This document shows positions 23,201-31,629 of a stretch of 64,000 nucleotides of DNA, in pieces. Location of the stretch: assembly GCA_049324835.1 (NCBI GenBank), contig JBMOMT010000010.1:62001-126000 (forward strand). The letters run 5' to 3'. The position numbers were made by a program, and so were the translations under genes. Position 1 is the stretch's first letter. Every line of letters begins with the position of its first letter. Under the pieces are notes generated by a model. The model was not told where the DNA came from. It saw only the letters and a list, made by a program, of their open reading frames with translations, and did no database searches. The stretch is from JBMOMT01 sp049324835 (GTDB lineage: Bacteria; Chloroflexota; Anaerolineae; CAYNKW01).

Positions 23201-24214
23201 ATGGCGTTGCAGGTGACGGCGGCGGCGCATCCCAACCTGGCATTTGTCAAATACTGGGGTAATACCGACGCTGCGCTCAATATCCCGGCCAATGGCTCGA
23301 TTTCGGTCAACCTGGATGGTGCAACGACGACGACGACGGTCGTTTTTTCTGCCAGCCGGCAGAGCGACGCCGTGGCCATCGACGGCCGGGCTGCCGAGCC
23401 GGCAACCTGCGAGCGGGTGGTGCGCCACCTGGATCGGGTGCGGCGACTGGCGGGCAGCGAGCGCCGCGCGGTGGTCGAATCGTTCAACGATTTTCCCGCG
23501 GCTGCCGGCATCGCCTCGTCGGCGTCGGCTTTTGCGGCGCTGTCGCTGGCGGCCAGCCGCGCCGCCGGCCTCGAGCTGGACGAGCGGCAGCTTTCGGCGC
23601 TGGCGCGCCAGGGCTCCGGCTCGGCGTGCCGCTCGATACCGCATGGTTTTGTCGAATGGCAGGCCGGCGACAGCGATGCCACCTCGTTTGCCCGGCAGAT
23701 CGCGCCGCCGGAACACTGGAACCTGCGTATCACCACCGTCATCCTCGATGAAAAGGCCAAGGAGGTTTCGTCCTGGGCGGGCCATCGCGCCGCGCCGACC
23801 AGTCCGTTCTACCAGGCCCGTTTGGCCGGGCTGCCGGCCACGTTGGCCGCCGTGCGGCAGGGGCTGCTGGATAGGGACATTCACGCTTTTGGGCTGGCTG
23901 CCGAGCGTGAGGCGATCTCGATGCACGCTGTGTGCATGACCTCGCGGCTGGTGGATCGGCCCTGGCTGGGTGGCATTTATTACTGGCAGCCGGGGACGAT
24001 GGCCGTCATCCAGGCGGTGCAGGCCTGGCGGCGCGGCGGGCTGGCGGTCTATTTCACCATCGACGCCGGGCAGAACGTGCATCTGATCGCCGAGGGGCGC
24101 ACCCAACCTGCGCTCGAGGCGGCGTTGGAGCGGTTGCTGGCCGAGATCGGCGGGCGTTATCTGGTCAGCGGCCCGGGCCGTGGGGCCTGGGTGGTCGAAG
24201 AACGTCGGATTTAA
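23201..24214 (+). CDS. Diphosphomevalonate (or phosphomevalonate) decarboxylase
   Basis: A 337-residue GHMP-superfamily enzyme. A-H-P-N-L-A-F-V-K-Y-W-G-N near residue 10, N-D-F-P-A-A-A-G-I-A-S-S-A-S-A-F-A-A as the phosphate loop near 100, and G-S-G-S-A-C-R-S near 138 are diagnostic for the mevalonate decarboxylase family. It makes isopentenyl diphosphate or, in the alternative pathway shown for Roseiflexus of the Chloroflexota, isopentenyl phosphate; sequence alone does not settle which. The ATG at 23201 is chosen because the conserved core starts 10 residues later; the ORF from 23153 overlaps thrC. No other mevalonate gene is in the window. Confidence 0.85.
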   Translation: MALQVTAAAHPNLAFVKYWGNTDAALNIPANGSISVNLDGATTTTTVVFSASRQSDAVAIDGRAAEPATCERVVRHLDRVRRLAGSERRAVVESFNDFPAAAGIASSASAFAALSLAASRAAGLELDERQLSALARQGSGSACRSIPHGFVEWQAGDSDATSFARQIAPPEHWNLRITTVILDEKAKEVSSWAGHRAAPTSPFYQARLAGLPATLAAVRQGLLDRDIHAFGLAAEREAISMHAVCMTSRLVDRPWLGGIYYWQPGTMAVIQAVQAWRRGGLAVYFTIDAGQNVHLIAEGRTQPALEAALERLLAEIGGRYLVSGPGRGAWVVEERRI

Positions 24215-24242
24215 ACCGTTTGACAAAAAGAAAGGACACACA

Positions 24243-24545
24243 ATGGCCAACGTCACTGGTTACAAAATCCTGGTTTACGGTTCGCCGGATGGGTATCAGG
24301 GCAATCGAGCGCAGGTTGCGCTCTATGAAGGCGCTAACGTGATCGGCTTTGTTCGATTTCACGACGAGGGTCAAAAGTTCCCGGCCGACGAAAAAGAGGG
24401 CGACAAGGTGGTCATGCACCTGCCGGCGGCCATGTTTGGCAGTCTGATGGGTATATTGCGCCACGAAAAACCGATCGAGTTCAACTTTCGTATGGGTCGG
24501 GCTATGTTCGGCACGGGCGAAGAAGCTGTGGGCGAGGGCGAGTGA
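24243..24545 (+). CDS. Hypothetical protein, about 100 residues
   Basis: A 100-residue acidic soluble protein, not recognised. It contains G-Y-K-I-L-V-Y-G-S-P-D-G-Y and F-H-D-E-G-Q-K-F-P-A-D and ends in a Gly/Glu-rich tail. It looks like a compact beta-rich protein with no catalytic signature. AAAGGACACACA precedes the ATG, and it lies 28 bases after the decarboxylase stop, so it may share that transcript. The LexA-type promoter follows immediately downstream. Confidence 0.65.
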   Translation: MANVTGYKILVYGSPDGYQGNRAQVALYEGANVIGFVRFHDEGQKFPADEKEGDKVVMHLPAAMFGSLMGILRHEKPIEFNFRMGRAMFGTGEEAVGEGE

Positions 24546-24555
24546 CCTGGCAGGC

Positions 24556-24584
24556 TTGACATTACGAACATTTGTTCGTATAAT
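24556..24584 (+). promoter_or_regulatory. Promoter with LexA-type box upstream of repair-like operon
   Basis: A -35 TTGACA (24556-24561) and a -10 TATAAT (24579-24584) are 17 bases apart. CGAACATTTGTTCG at 24565-24578 fills the spacer and matches the CGAAC-n4-GTTCG LexA box of Gram-positive-type SOS systems. A bound repressor would block RNA polymerase. The first downstream gene starts 62 bases on. Confidence 0.8.
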
Positions 24585-24646
24585 GGCATCACCGACAAGT
24601 TGGAAGCTCTGACTGCGCACGAGAGTTTGGCGCTTTGAGGGGTGCC

Positions 24647-25804
24647 ATGAACGCGATAGACAAACTCAGGCTGCTGGGGCCGGCCACACGCTACGAACCG
24701 GCGGAAGAGGTGATCGGCGCGCATCGACCGTTGCCTTCTGAGGCTGCCGATGACCTGGCGGATTGTATCCAGTGGGCGCAGTTGCCCAATGGCAGACGTA
24801 TCCCGTTGCTCAAGACGCTGCTCACTTCGGCTTGCGAGCGCGATTGTTACTACTGCCCCTTCCGCCAGGGGCGGGATTTTCGGCGCACCAGTTTCACCCC
24901 CGATGAGCTGGCGCGCCTGTTTATCGAGATGCAGCGTAAGGGTTTGGTGGAGGGTGTGTTTCTCAGTTCCGGGGTGGCGGGCGGCGGCGTGCGCATCCAG
25001 GATCACCTCATCGCGGCAGCCGAGATCTTGCGCCGCAAATACGAGTTTCAGGGTTACATTCACCTCAAGATCATGCCCGGCGCGGAACGGGAGCAGGTGC
25101 TGGCGGCCATGCGCCTGGCGGATCGTGTTTCGGTCAACCTGGAAGCGCCCAACAGCCAGCGGCTGGCTCAATTGGCGCCTCACAAGGTCTTTACGGCCGA
25201 GCTGTTGCAGCGGCTGCAATGGGTGCAAGAGATCCGACGGCTGGAGCCGGGACGCTGGCCCAGTTCCACCACCCAGTTTGTGGCCGGCGCGGCCGGAGAG
25301 AGCGACGCCGAACTGCTGGTCACGACAGGTTATCTGCACCGGCAGTTGGGCCTGGCGCGGGTTTATTTCAGCGGTTTTGCGCCCGTGCCGGACACGCCGC
25401 TGGAGAACCAACCGCCGATGCTGCCGCAGCGTGAGCACCGGCTGTATCAATCGGCGTTTCTGCTGCGCGATTACGGCTTTGACGCCGAGGAGCTGCCCTT
25501 CGACGCGGCGGGTAACCTGCCGCTGGGCGCCGACCCTAAACTGGCCTGGGCGCAACGCCATCTGAGCCACGCCCCGGTGGAGCTGAACAACGCCGACCGT
25601 CAGACGCTGCTGCGTGTGCCGGGCATCGGTCCCAAGGGGGCGGAAAGACTGCTGCGTGAGCGGCGGCGGGCAAAACTGCGTTGCCTGGCCGATCTGCGCC
25701 AGTTGGGGCTGGCAGCCGAACGGGCGGCGCCTTTTGTTCTGCTCGATGGCCGTCATCCGGGCCGGCAGTTGACGCTGTGGTCTCTCGGAGAAATGGATGC
25801 TTGA
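24647..25804 (+). CDS. Radical SAM protein with C-terminal helix-hairpin-helix (putative DNA modification/repair)
   Basis: A 385-residue protein. S-A-C-E-R-D-C-Y-Y-C has the C-x3-C-x2-C motif that binds the [4Fe-4S] cluster, near residue 55. The C-terminal part has a helix-hairpin-helix DNA-binding motif, V-P-G-I-G-P-K-G-A. This combination defines a family annotated as putative DNA modification/repair radical SAM proteins; the reaction has not been shown. Control by a LexA-type promoter independently supports a DNA-damage role. ATG at 24647 (after GAGGGGT) is preferred to TTG at 24635. The next gene overlaps its end by 8 bases. Confidence 0.8.
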   Translation: MNAIDKLRLLGPATRYEPAEEVIGAHRPLPSEAADDLADCIQWAQLPNGRRIPLLKTLLTSACERDCYYCPFRQGRDFRRTSFTPDELARLFIEMQRKGLVEGVFLSSGVAGGGVRIQDHLIAAAEILRRKYEFQGYIHLKIMPGAEREQVLAAMRLADRVSVNLEAPNSQRLAQLAPHKVFTAELLQRLQWVQEIRRLEPGRWPSSTTQFVAGAAGESDAELLVTTGYLHRQLGLARVYFSGFAPVPDTPLENQPPMLPQREHRLYQSAFLLRDYGFDAEELPFDAAGNLPLGADPKLAWAQRHLSHAPVELNNADRQTLLRVPGIGPKGAERLLRERRRAKLRCLADLRQLGLAAERAAPFVLLDGRHPGRQLTLWSLGEMDA

Positions 25805-26603
25805 AACCGAAACTCGCGCTCCCATCACCCGCATCCTGCTGGCGCGAACGGCCTTTGGCCGCCCGTTGTACACCGTCAACGCTTTTTTGGTGGACGGTCT
25901 GCTGATCGACAGCGGCCCGCCGGCCACGGCGGGCGAGTTGGTGACGTGGTGTCGTGGCCGCGGTGTACGGCAGGCGGTCAACACCCACCATCATGAGGAT
26001 CACAGCGGCGGCAATTGGGCCGTGCAGCGCAGGCTGGGGGCGCCGCTGGCTGCCCCGCCGCTGGCTGTGCCCATCCTGGCGAGCTTTTACCGGCTAGAGT
26101 TCTATCGCCGTGTGGTGTGGGGCCAGCCGCGAAACGTGACGGCGCAGCCGTTGGGCGGCGCCGTCGAGACCGAGCGTTTCCGCTTCGAGGTCGTCCCCAC
26201 TCCCGGTCACAGCCCGGATCATGTGTGTTTTTTCGAGCCGCAGCAGGGCTGGCTGTTCAGCGGCGATCTGTTCATCCACGAGCGGGTGCGTTACGCCCGC
26301 CCGGAGGAAGATATCGCGGGTGAGCTGGATTCTCTGCGGCGTGTCCTGGCGCTCCGGCCCAGGCGGCTGATCTGCTCTCATGCCGGGTTTGTCGAGGATG
26401 CCTGCGGCGCGCTTGGCCGCAAGATCGCCTATTGGGAGGGGTTGGCGGCGCAGGCCCAGGCGCTGTGTGACGAGGGCCTGTCGCCGCGCCAGATCCGGGA
26501 TCGACTGTTGGGCTCTGAGGGGTGGGGCTGCCGGGTCACCGGCGGTCATTCGGCCAAGGTTCACCTGATCCGTGGGTTGTTGAAGGTAAGGCGTGAAGCG
26601 TGA
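25797..26603 (+). CDS. Metallo-beta-lactamase-fold hydrolase
   Basis: A 268-residue MBL-fold protein. T-H-H-H-E-D-H-S-G-G (H-x-H-x-D-H, near residue 63) and T-P-G-H-S-P-D-H supply metal ligands, with F-S-G-D-L-F and S-H-A-G-F completing the set. The C-terminal region (residues 205-265) has a helical tail as in glyoxalase II- or LACTB2-like members. Substrates in this fold range from thioesters to RNA and DNA, so the function is open. Its start overlaps the radical SAM gene, so it shares the LexA-type transcript. Confidence 0.8.
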   Translation: MLETETRAPITRILLARTAFGRPLYTVNAFLVDGLLIDSGPPATAGELVTWCRGRGVRQAVNTHHHEDHSGGNWAVQRRLGAPLAAPPLAVPILASFYRLEFYRRVVWGQPRNVTAQPLGGAVETERFRFEVVPTPGHSPDHVCFFEPQQGWLFSGDLFIHERVRYARPEEDIAGELDSLRRVLALRPRRLICSHAGFVEDACGALGRKIAYWEGLAAQAQALCDEGLSPRQIRDRLLGSEGWGCRVTGGHSAKVHLIRGLLKVRREA

Positions 26604-26627
26604 CATTGGGTCTCACGCTTCACGTTT
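26592..26627 (+). terminator. Hairpin after the MBL gene, terminator-like
   Basis: CGTGAAGCGTGA (26592-26603) pairs perfectly with TCACGCTTCACG (26613-26624) across a 9-base loop and is followed by a short TTT. The stem includes the MBL stop codon. It may reduce, rather than end, transcription into the asparaginase-family gene; it could also be a dispersed palindrome. Confidence 0.45.
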
Positions 26628-26650
26628 CATGCTCAATGTCGAGGAGATAC

Positions 26651-27586
26651 ATGATCGTCGTTACAAGCACCAATGGAATGGTAGGTATCAAAGAAGCAAT
26701 GCGTGTGCTCGTGGCCGGCGGTTCGGCGGTGGAGGCGGTGGAGGCCGGCGTGCGCCTGGTGGAGGCCAATCCGGACGATCATACCGTGGGCTTGGGGGGG
26801 TATCCCAACCTGCTGGGTGAGGTCGAACTGGACGCCAGCATAATGGATGGCCGCACGCTGGCTGCCGGTGCAGTGGGCGCGGTGCGAGGCTACCGGCATC
26901 CCATCTCGGTGGCGCGTAAGGTAATGGAGGCGCTGCCCCACGTTTTCCTGGTGGGCGGGGGAGCGGAGCGATTTGCTGCCGAGATGGGCTTCGAACGCTG
27001 TGACCTGTTGACCCCGGAGGCTCGCCAGGTATGGCTGGAGGGTCTACGTTCGGCGTTGTCCGAGGAGGAGGTGTTGGGGTTGGCCGGGCGCTCCGACCTG
27101 TGGCGCTGGGTCGAGATCGCCACCGACCCGGAGCGGACGCGGGGCACGGTCAATTTCATCGCTCAGGATGCCAGGGGCCACATCTGCGCTGGCGTGAGCA
27201 CCAGCGGCTGGGCGTGGAAGTATCCCGGTCGGCTGGGCGATTCGCCGGTCATCGGGGCGGGCAACTATGCCGACGATCGTTATGGGGCGGCGGCCTGCAC
27301 CGGCATGGGTGAGATGGCCATCCGGGCCGGCACGGCGCGCAGCCTGGTGCTTTATCTCAAGATGGGCCACTCGCTGCTGGAGGCCGGTCGGCAGGCCATG
27401 GCCGATCTGAACGACCTCGGCGGGCGTTACCTGAGCCAGATGAATTTTATCACCATCGACCGGCACGGCAATCACGCCGGCTTTAGCAACGCCGAGGGGC
27501 GCAGTTATCTCTATATGACCGGAGACAACGACGAACCGGTCGAAGTGCCACGCATCCACGTGCCGACCAGGAAAAACTGGGGTTAG
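26651..27586 (+). CDS. Ntn hydrolase, N4-(beta-N-acetylglucosaminyl)-L-asparaginase family
   Basis: A 311-residue protein of the isoaspartyl peptidase/aspartylglucosaminidase family. These precursors cut themselves before a Thr that becomes the N-terminal nucleophile; here T166 in R-G-T-V-N-F-I-A is the likely site. D-A-S-I-M-D-G, T-S-G-W-A-W-K-Y-P-G-R-L-G-D-S-P-V-I-G-A-G-N-Y-A-D and C-T-G-M-G-E are further family blocks. It releases Asp from N-linked glycoasparagine or isoaspartyl peptides. ATG at 26651 follows GAGGAGAT; the ORF from 26600 overlaps the hairpin. It is possibly co-transcribed with the upstream MBL gene. Confidence 0.85.
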   Translation: MIVVTSTNGMVGIKEAMRVLVAGGSAVEAVEAGVRLVEANPDDHTVGLGGYPNLLGEVELDASIMDGRTLAAGAVGAVRGYRHPISVARKVMEALPHVFLVGGGAERFAAEMGFERCDLLTPEARQVWLEGLRSALSEEEVLGLAGRSDLWRWVEIATDPERTRGTVNFIAQDARGHICAGVSTSGWAWKYPGRLGDSPVIGAGNYADDRYGAAACTGMGEMAIRAGTARSLVLYLKMGHSLLEAGRQAMADLNDLGGRYLSQMNFITIDRHGNHAGFSNAEGRSYLYMTGDNDEPVEVPRIHVPTRKNWG

Positions 27587-27587
27587 G

Positions 27588-28454
27588 GTGGCCGAGAGTA
27601 TTGCCCAGGAATGGCTTGCCGCGCAGCGAGCGCAGCGGTATCGCCGCACGCCGGAGCGACGGCTGCGCACTGTCGAGGAGGCGCGGGCTTTTGTGGAGGC
27701 GATGGGCTTTTGCCATTTCTGGCCCATCAAGGGGGTCGAACTGCCGAATCTGTTCCACGCCATCGCCGGCCGGGTGCGAGCCGTGCCCAACCAGCACGAC
27801 GACCCCGACATCAGCAAGTGCTGGGGCTGGAAAGATCAATCGCTGGGCAAAAAGTGGTGGTACTATGGCAAGCTGCTCAATCGCCGGGCGACGCTCGTCT
27901 CGCTGGCCGAGTTGCCCTATTTTTACGCCCTCTCGGAGAATTTCGGCGGCCTGGACGATTACCTGCAGGAATACCAGGACGGTCGGCTGACTGCCGAGGC
28001 CAGAGCCATCTACGAGGCGCTGCTGACTCACGGCCCGCTGGATACGGTGCGGCTGCGCCGCGAGGCGCGGCTGAGCGCCGCCAGCGCCAAGAGCCGCTTT
28101 GAGCGCGCGCTGACCGAATTGCAGGTGGGGCTCAAAGTGCTGCCGGTGGGGGTGGCCGAGGCAGGCGCGTGGCGCTATGCGTTTGTGTACGACATCCTGG
28201 CGCGCCATTTCCCCGAGCTGCCGGAACAGGCGCGCCAGATCGGTCGCTCTCAGGCGCGGCAGGCGTTGGTTTGGCGCTACCTGGAAAACGTCGTCGCCTC
28301 CGAACGCGGCATGATCGGCAGGGTTTTCCGGATCTTGAAATGGACGCCGACCGAGCTGGAGCGCACGCTTGCCGCATTGCTACAGCAGGGCCTGATCCGA
28401 GAGATTCAGGTCGAGCGATTGAAACAGCCGCAGTTTCTGGTTGTCTCGTCTTAA
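27588..28454 (+). CDS. AlkZ-related / YcaQ-like winged-helix protein
   Basis: A 288-residue protein with W-P-I-K-G-V-E-L-P-N-L near residue 45, W-Y-Y-G-K-L-L and E-L-P-Y-F-Y-A-L near 110, and winged-helix-like segments from about 135 on. This layout resembles AlkZ-related proteins, relatives of the YcaQ glycosylases that unhook DNA crosslinks; the Q-x-Q type catalytic motif of true AlkZ was not identified, so glycosylase activity is uncertain. It starts with GTG 1 base after the asparaginase stop, the last gene of the possible LexA-controlled operon. Its stop overlaps that of the convergent M20 gene. Confidence 0.5.
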   Translation: MAESIAQEWLAAQRAQRYRRTPERRLRTVEEARAFVEAMGFCHFWPIKGVELPNLFHAIAGRVRAVPNQHDDPDISKCWGWKDQSLGKKWWYYGKLLNRRATLVSLAELPYFYALSENFGGLDDYLQEYQDGRLTAEARAIYEALLTHGPLDTVRLRREARLSAASAKSRFERALTELQVGLKVLPVGVAEAGAWRYAFVYDILARHFPELPEQARQIGRSQARQALVWRYLENVVASERGMIGRVFRILKWTPTELERTLAALLQQGLIREIQVERLKQPQFLVVSS

Positions 28455-29860
28455 CCTGCCGGCTGCGGTTTGGCCTCCTTGGGCAGTGGCGAGACGTATG
28501 GCTGGCCTGCGGTCTTGCGCTCGAATTCCTGACGGGCGGCCTGGATCAGGTCGGGCCGGGTTGTGAGGGCCAGCGCCGCCAGAGCCAGCGTTTTGGCGGC
28601 CACCATCATGCCCTTGTAACCGATGCTCGACCCGGAAGTGACCACATTCTGCCAGCTATGGCCGGGTGTGCCCAGGGCCTGGCAGCAGGTGGTGATCTGG
28701 GCCGTGGGTGTGATATAACTCACGTCGCCTACATCGGTGGAGCCGCCCATCACCTCACCTTTGTCGTAGGGCGCGATGACCTTTTCACAAAGTGGATCGC
28801 CCACCTCGTCGCGGGTCATTTTATAATGCTTTAGTGCTTTTTCTATCGATCCGGCGGGAAAAGTGGCCTGCAGTTGGCGGGCCAGCGTTTTTTCTTCCTC
28901 GCTGAATTGGGGCGCGCCGACGATTTTCATCTTTTCCATCAACAGCTCGCCGATGACGTCATTGTTCAGGGTGTTGTAGCAGCCAGTGAGAAAGTCGATG
29001 TCGTGGCGGGTGCCGCTCATCAGAGCGGCGCCCTGGGCGATATCTAACATCCAGGCGTAGATACTTTCCACCTGCGAGCGATTCGGGGCGCGGACGTAAT
29101 ACCACACCTGGGCGTAGGGCGGCACCACGTTGGGCGCCCGGCCGCCTTCGGTGATGACACAGTGGACACGCGCTTCCTGGATGACGTGCTCGCGCATATA
29201 GTTGACGCCCACGTCCATCAATTGTACACCGTCCAGGGCGCTGCGTCCGGCCTCTGGCGAGCCACCGGCGTGTGAGGCCAGCCCGTGAAAATTGACCTTG
29301 AAGGAATTCATGGCCGTGCTCGTCGCTGCCCACAACGAGTTGGTATAGTCCGGATGCCAGGTCAGCGCGGCGTCCAGGTCATCGAATACACCGTCGCGGG
29401 CCATGAAGACCTTGCCCACCAGGGTTTCCTCTGCCGGGCAGCCATAGTAACGGATGGTGCCGTTGACTCGGGCTTTTTCCATGGCCGCTTTGGCGGCCAG
29501 GGCGGCGCCGAGCGCGCCCACACCCAGCAAGTTGTGGCCGCAGCCGTGTCCTGGAGCGCCCTCCTGGATGGGGTCCTGGGTCGGTGATACCTTTTGCGAC
29601 AGGCTGGGCAGGGCGTCGTACTCGCCCAGGAGGCCGATGATCGGCCTGCCCTCTCCCCAGGAAGCCACAAAGGCGGTCGGCATCTGGCCCACGCCCCAGG
29701 TGATGGCGAACCCGGCCTGTTGAAGCTGTTGGGCGATCCAACTGGCGGCCCTGGTTTCCTGCACGCCGAGTTCAGGATGCTGCCAGATCTCCCCGGCCAG
29801 CTCGATGAGTGTGGCCTGGTGTGTTTCCAGAAATGCCAGGGCCGTGTCGTCCAGGTTCAT
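28451..29860 (-). CDS. M20-family amidohydrolase (AbgB-like)
   Basis: A 469-residue zinc hydrolase resembling p-aminobenzoyl-glutamate hydrolase subunit B and other M20D members. G-H-G-C-G-H-N near residue 104 and C-P-A-E-E-T near 139 are metal-binding blocks; H-G-L-A-S-H-A-G-G is the dimerisation-domain signature, and G-S-T-D-V-G-D-V near 378 is the late ligand region. It cleaves amide bonds of small acyl-amino acids. The ATG at 29860 follows AAGGAGGACA; the longer ORF to 30148 runs through the divergent promoter. Monocistronic. Confidence 0.85.
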   Translation of the reverse strand: MNLDDTALAFLETHQATLIELAGEIWQHPELGVQETRAASWIAQQLQQAGFAITWGVGQMPTAFVASWGEGRPIIGLLGEYDALPSLSQKVSPTQDPIQEGAPGHGCGHNLLGVGALGAALAAKAAMEKARVNGTIRYYGCPAEETLVGKVFMARDGVFDDLDAALTWHPDYTNSLWAATSTAMNSFKVNFHGLASHAGGSPEAGRSALDGVQLMDVGVNYMREHVIQEARVHCVITEGGRAPNVVPPYAQVWYYVRAPNRSQVESIYAWMLDIAQGAALMSGTRHDIDFLTGCYNTLNNDVIGELLMEKMKIVGAPQFSEEEKTLARQLQATFPAGSIEKALKHYKMTRDEVGDPLCEKVIAPYDKGEVMGGSTDVGDVSYITPTAQITTCCQALGTPGHSWQNVVTSGSSIGYKGMMVAAKTLALAALALTTRPDLIQAARQEFERKTAGQPYVSPLPKEAKPQPAG

Positions 29861-29992
29861 GGTGTTGTCCTCCTTGGGTTCGATTGTGGACACGCGGGCG
29901 TATGGATTGGGGCAAAGCCTCAAAAATCTGTGGGCGCTGGTGGGGGTGCGTGTCCGGTTTTGACGATACATGCAGAAACGGCAGTGACCAAC

Positions 29993-30021
29993 AGTATATA
30001 CCGGATCGAGTCGGTTGACAA
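29993..30021 (-). promoter_or_regulatory. Promoter of the M20 gene
   Basis: On the minus strand TTGTCA (complement of 30016-30021) and TATACT (complement of 29993-29998) are 17 bases apart. Its -35 shares bases with the -35 of the rightward promoter at 30015. Confidence 0.5.
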
Positions 30022-30043
30022 GCGTTGGTGGCGACGATAGGCT
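30015..30043 (+). promoter_or_regulatory. Promoter of the Eis-like acetyltransferase gene
   Basis: TTGACA (30015-30020) and TAGGCT (30038-30043) are 17 bases apart. It overlaps the leftward promoter, so only one may fire at a time. Confidence 0.45.
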
Positions 30044-30092
30044 GGAAACATCTCGAACGTGGCAGCAAAGCATGGCATTGGAGGGGCAGAAA

Positions 30093-31343
30093 ATGCGAGA
30101 GGTGAAAGAGTTAACAGGCACAGATTTTGACGCTTTTGTGGCCATCACGGCCCTGGCCTACCCGGGCATGCGTTTGTTTTCGGCCCAGGACCGGGAGCGT
30201 TACAAGGGCATCCTCCTGGAAATGGAGCAGGACCCCGAGATCACCTTTTGGGGGCTGTTTCAGGCCGATAGACTGCTGGGTGGTATGGCCATCCACGATT
30301 TCAGCCTGCGACTGCACTCGGCCAGGGTGGGGGCAGGCGGCCTGGACATGATGGCTGTCGATTTTTTGCACAAGAGGCAAAAGGTGGCCCGCGATCTGAC
30401 CGCCTTTTTTCTGGATGACTGCCGCCGAAAGGGGTATCCCCTGGCGATGCTGTATCCCTTTCGGCCCGATTTTTACAAACAGATGGGCTTCGGCTACGGC
30501 CCCAAGCTTAATCAGTATCGGGTGAAACCGGCCAGCCTGCCGTGCGGGCCGTCTCAGGCCCACGTGCGCCTGCTGGACGAGGCCGACGAAGCGGCGCTGC
30601 TGGCGTGTTACAATCGCCACGCCGACCGGACCCACGGCATGATCCGGCGTTCGTCTTTTGAGCTCAAACGGCTGATGGGACGCGCCGATTTCAGATACGC
30701 CGGTTACGTCGAGGGTGATCAGGTCCTGGGTTACCTCCAGTTTGGCTTCCAGCGGGGCAAAGACGACAACTGGTTGATCAACGACCTGATCGTGCGTGAG
30801 TGTGTCTACGAATCGCGGCAGGTGCTGGCCGAGCTGTTGACCTTTTTGCACTCCCAGTTGGATCAGATCCACCAGGTGGTGTTTCATCTGCACGACGATG
30901 GTTTTCATCACCTGTTCTTCGATCCACGAAACGGCTCGGACAACATCATGTGGCCGGTTTACCAGGAGTGCAACGTGCAGGGCATCGGGCTGATGTATCG
31001 CCTGGTGGATGTGCCGGGCGTCTTCAGGGCGCTCCAGGGGCACAACTTTGGCGGCCAGAGTTGCCGCCTCGAGATCGTGCTGCGCGACAGTTTCCTGCCG
31101 CACAACGATGGCCGCACGGTGGTTCACTTTGAAGACGGCCGGCCCCACCTGAAAGAGGGCGGCGCGTTCGATGTGAGCATCACGCTGGACGTGGCCGAGT
31201 TTTCTTCGCTGCTGCTGGGTGTGATCAACTTTGAGCGGCTGTATCGCTACGGCCTGGCCGAGATCTCGGATGTGCAGCGCCTGGGCGTGGTGGATGCCCT
31301 GTTTCGGGTCTGGGAAAAACCGGTCTGCACCACCGTGTTTTAA
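30093..31343 (+). CDS. Eis-like GNAT N-acetyltransferase
   Basis: A 416-residue protein with the three-part Eis layout: an N-terminal GNAT domain (1-140; L-L-G-G-M-A-I-H-D-F and acetyl-CoA loop V-A-R-D-L-T), a second GNAT-like domain (150-290) and a C-terminal sterol-carrier-like domain (300-416). It ends in the carboxylate-bearing tail typical of Eis (C-T-T-V-F), which forms part of the active site. Eis enzymes acetylate amines on aminoglycosides, peptides or proteins. The ATG at 30093 has GGAGGGG 8 bases upstream and is preferred over upstream starts. Confidence 0.8.
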   Translation: MREVKELTGTDFDAFVAITALAYPGMRLFSAQDRERYKGILLEMEQDPEITFWGLFQADRLLGGMAIHDFSLRLHSARVGAGGLDMMAVDFLHKRQKVARDLTAFFLDDCRRKGYPLAMLYPFRPDFYKQMGFGYGPKLNQYRVKPASLPCGPSQAHVRLLDEADEAALLACYNRHADRTHGMIRRSSFELKRLMGRADFRYAGYVEGDQVLGYLQFGFQRGKDDNWLINDLIVRECVYESRQVLAELLTFLHSQLDQIHQVVFHLHDDGFHHLFFDPRNGSDNIMWPVYQECNVQGIGLMYRLVDVPGVFRALQGHNFGGQSCRLEIVLRDSFLPHNDGRTVVHFEDGRPHLKEGGAFDVSITLDVAEFSSLLLGVINFERLYRYGLAEISDVQRLGVVDALFRVWEKPVCTTVF

Positions 31344-31393
31344 CCTGCTGGGCCGCTGCGTAAGGTGCGTCCGAACTTGTTCGAGATTTCGTG

Positions 31394-31539
31394 ACAACTC
31401 ACCCTCCCGCAGGCTTTGGTAGGGGCGCGGCATGCCGCGCCTCCTTGTGCCGCCGCTGTTTGCAGATTTGCCGGCTCCAGTCGGTCAGATTGTGGCATGG
31501 GACGAACGATTTTAGCCTGCGGCAGGATAGGCTGAGCAA
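31394..31539. mobile_element. Palindromic MITE-like element 1
   Basis: The left end ACTCACCCTCCCGCAGGC (from 31397) and the right end (31514-31539, GCCTGCGGCAGGATAGGCTGAGC) are imperfect inverted repeats. An inner perfect palindrome, GCGCGGCATGCCGCGC, lies at 31425-31440. No transposase is encoded. The core CCCTCCCGCAGG is shared with the elements at 32564 and 33849. No target duplication was found. Confidence 0.55.
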
Positions 31540-31546
31540 TTACGGT

Positions 31547-31575
31547 TTGACAATCATATCTGGATGTGTTAATCT
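31547..31575 (+). promoter_or_regulatory. Promoter of the DUF1295 gene
   Basis: TTGACA at 31547-31552 and TAATCT at 31570-31575 are 17 bases apart. A GCCCCC...GGGGGC hairpin follows in the leader (about 31592-31610), before the ribosome binding site. Confidence 0.55.
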
Positions 31576-31629
31576 TGTGGCAGTGCAAAAACTGCCCCCG
31601 AACTGTGGGGGCTGAAAGGACAGGTTCTC

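Noticed and set aside
22162..23760. 532-residue minus-strand frame over thrC and the decarboxylase
   Set aside because: Antisense to two firmly identified enzymes; no motifs.
31372..31383. CGAACTTGTTCG as a third LexA box
   Set aside because: The half-sites are only 2 bases apart instead of 4, and no promoter overlaps it.
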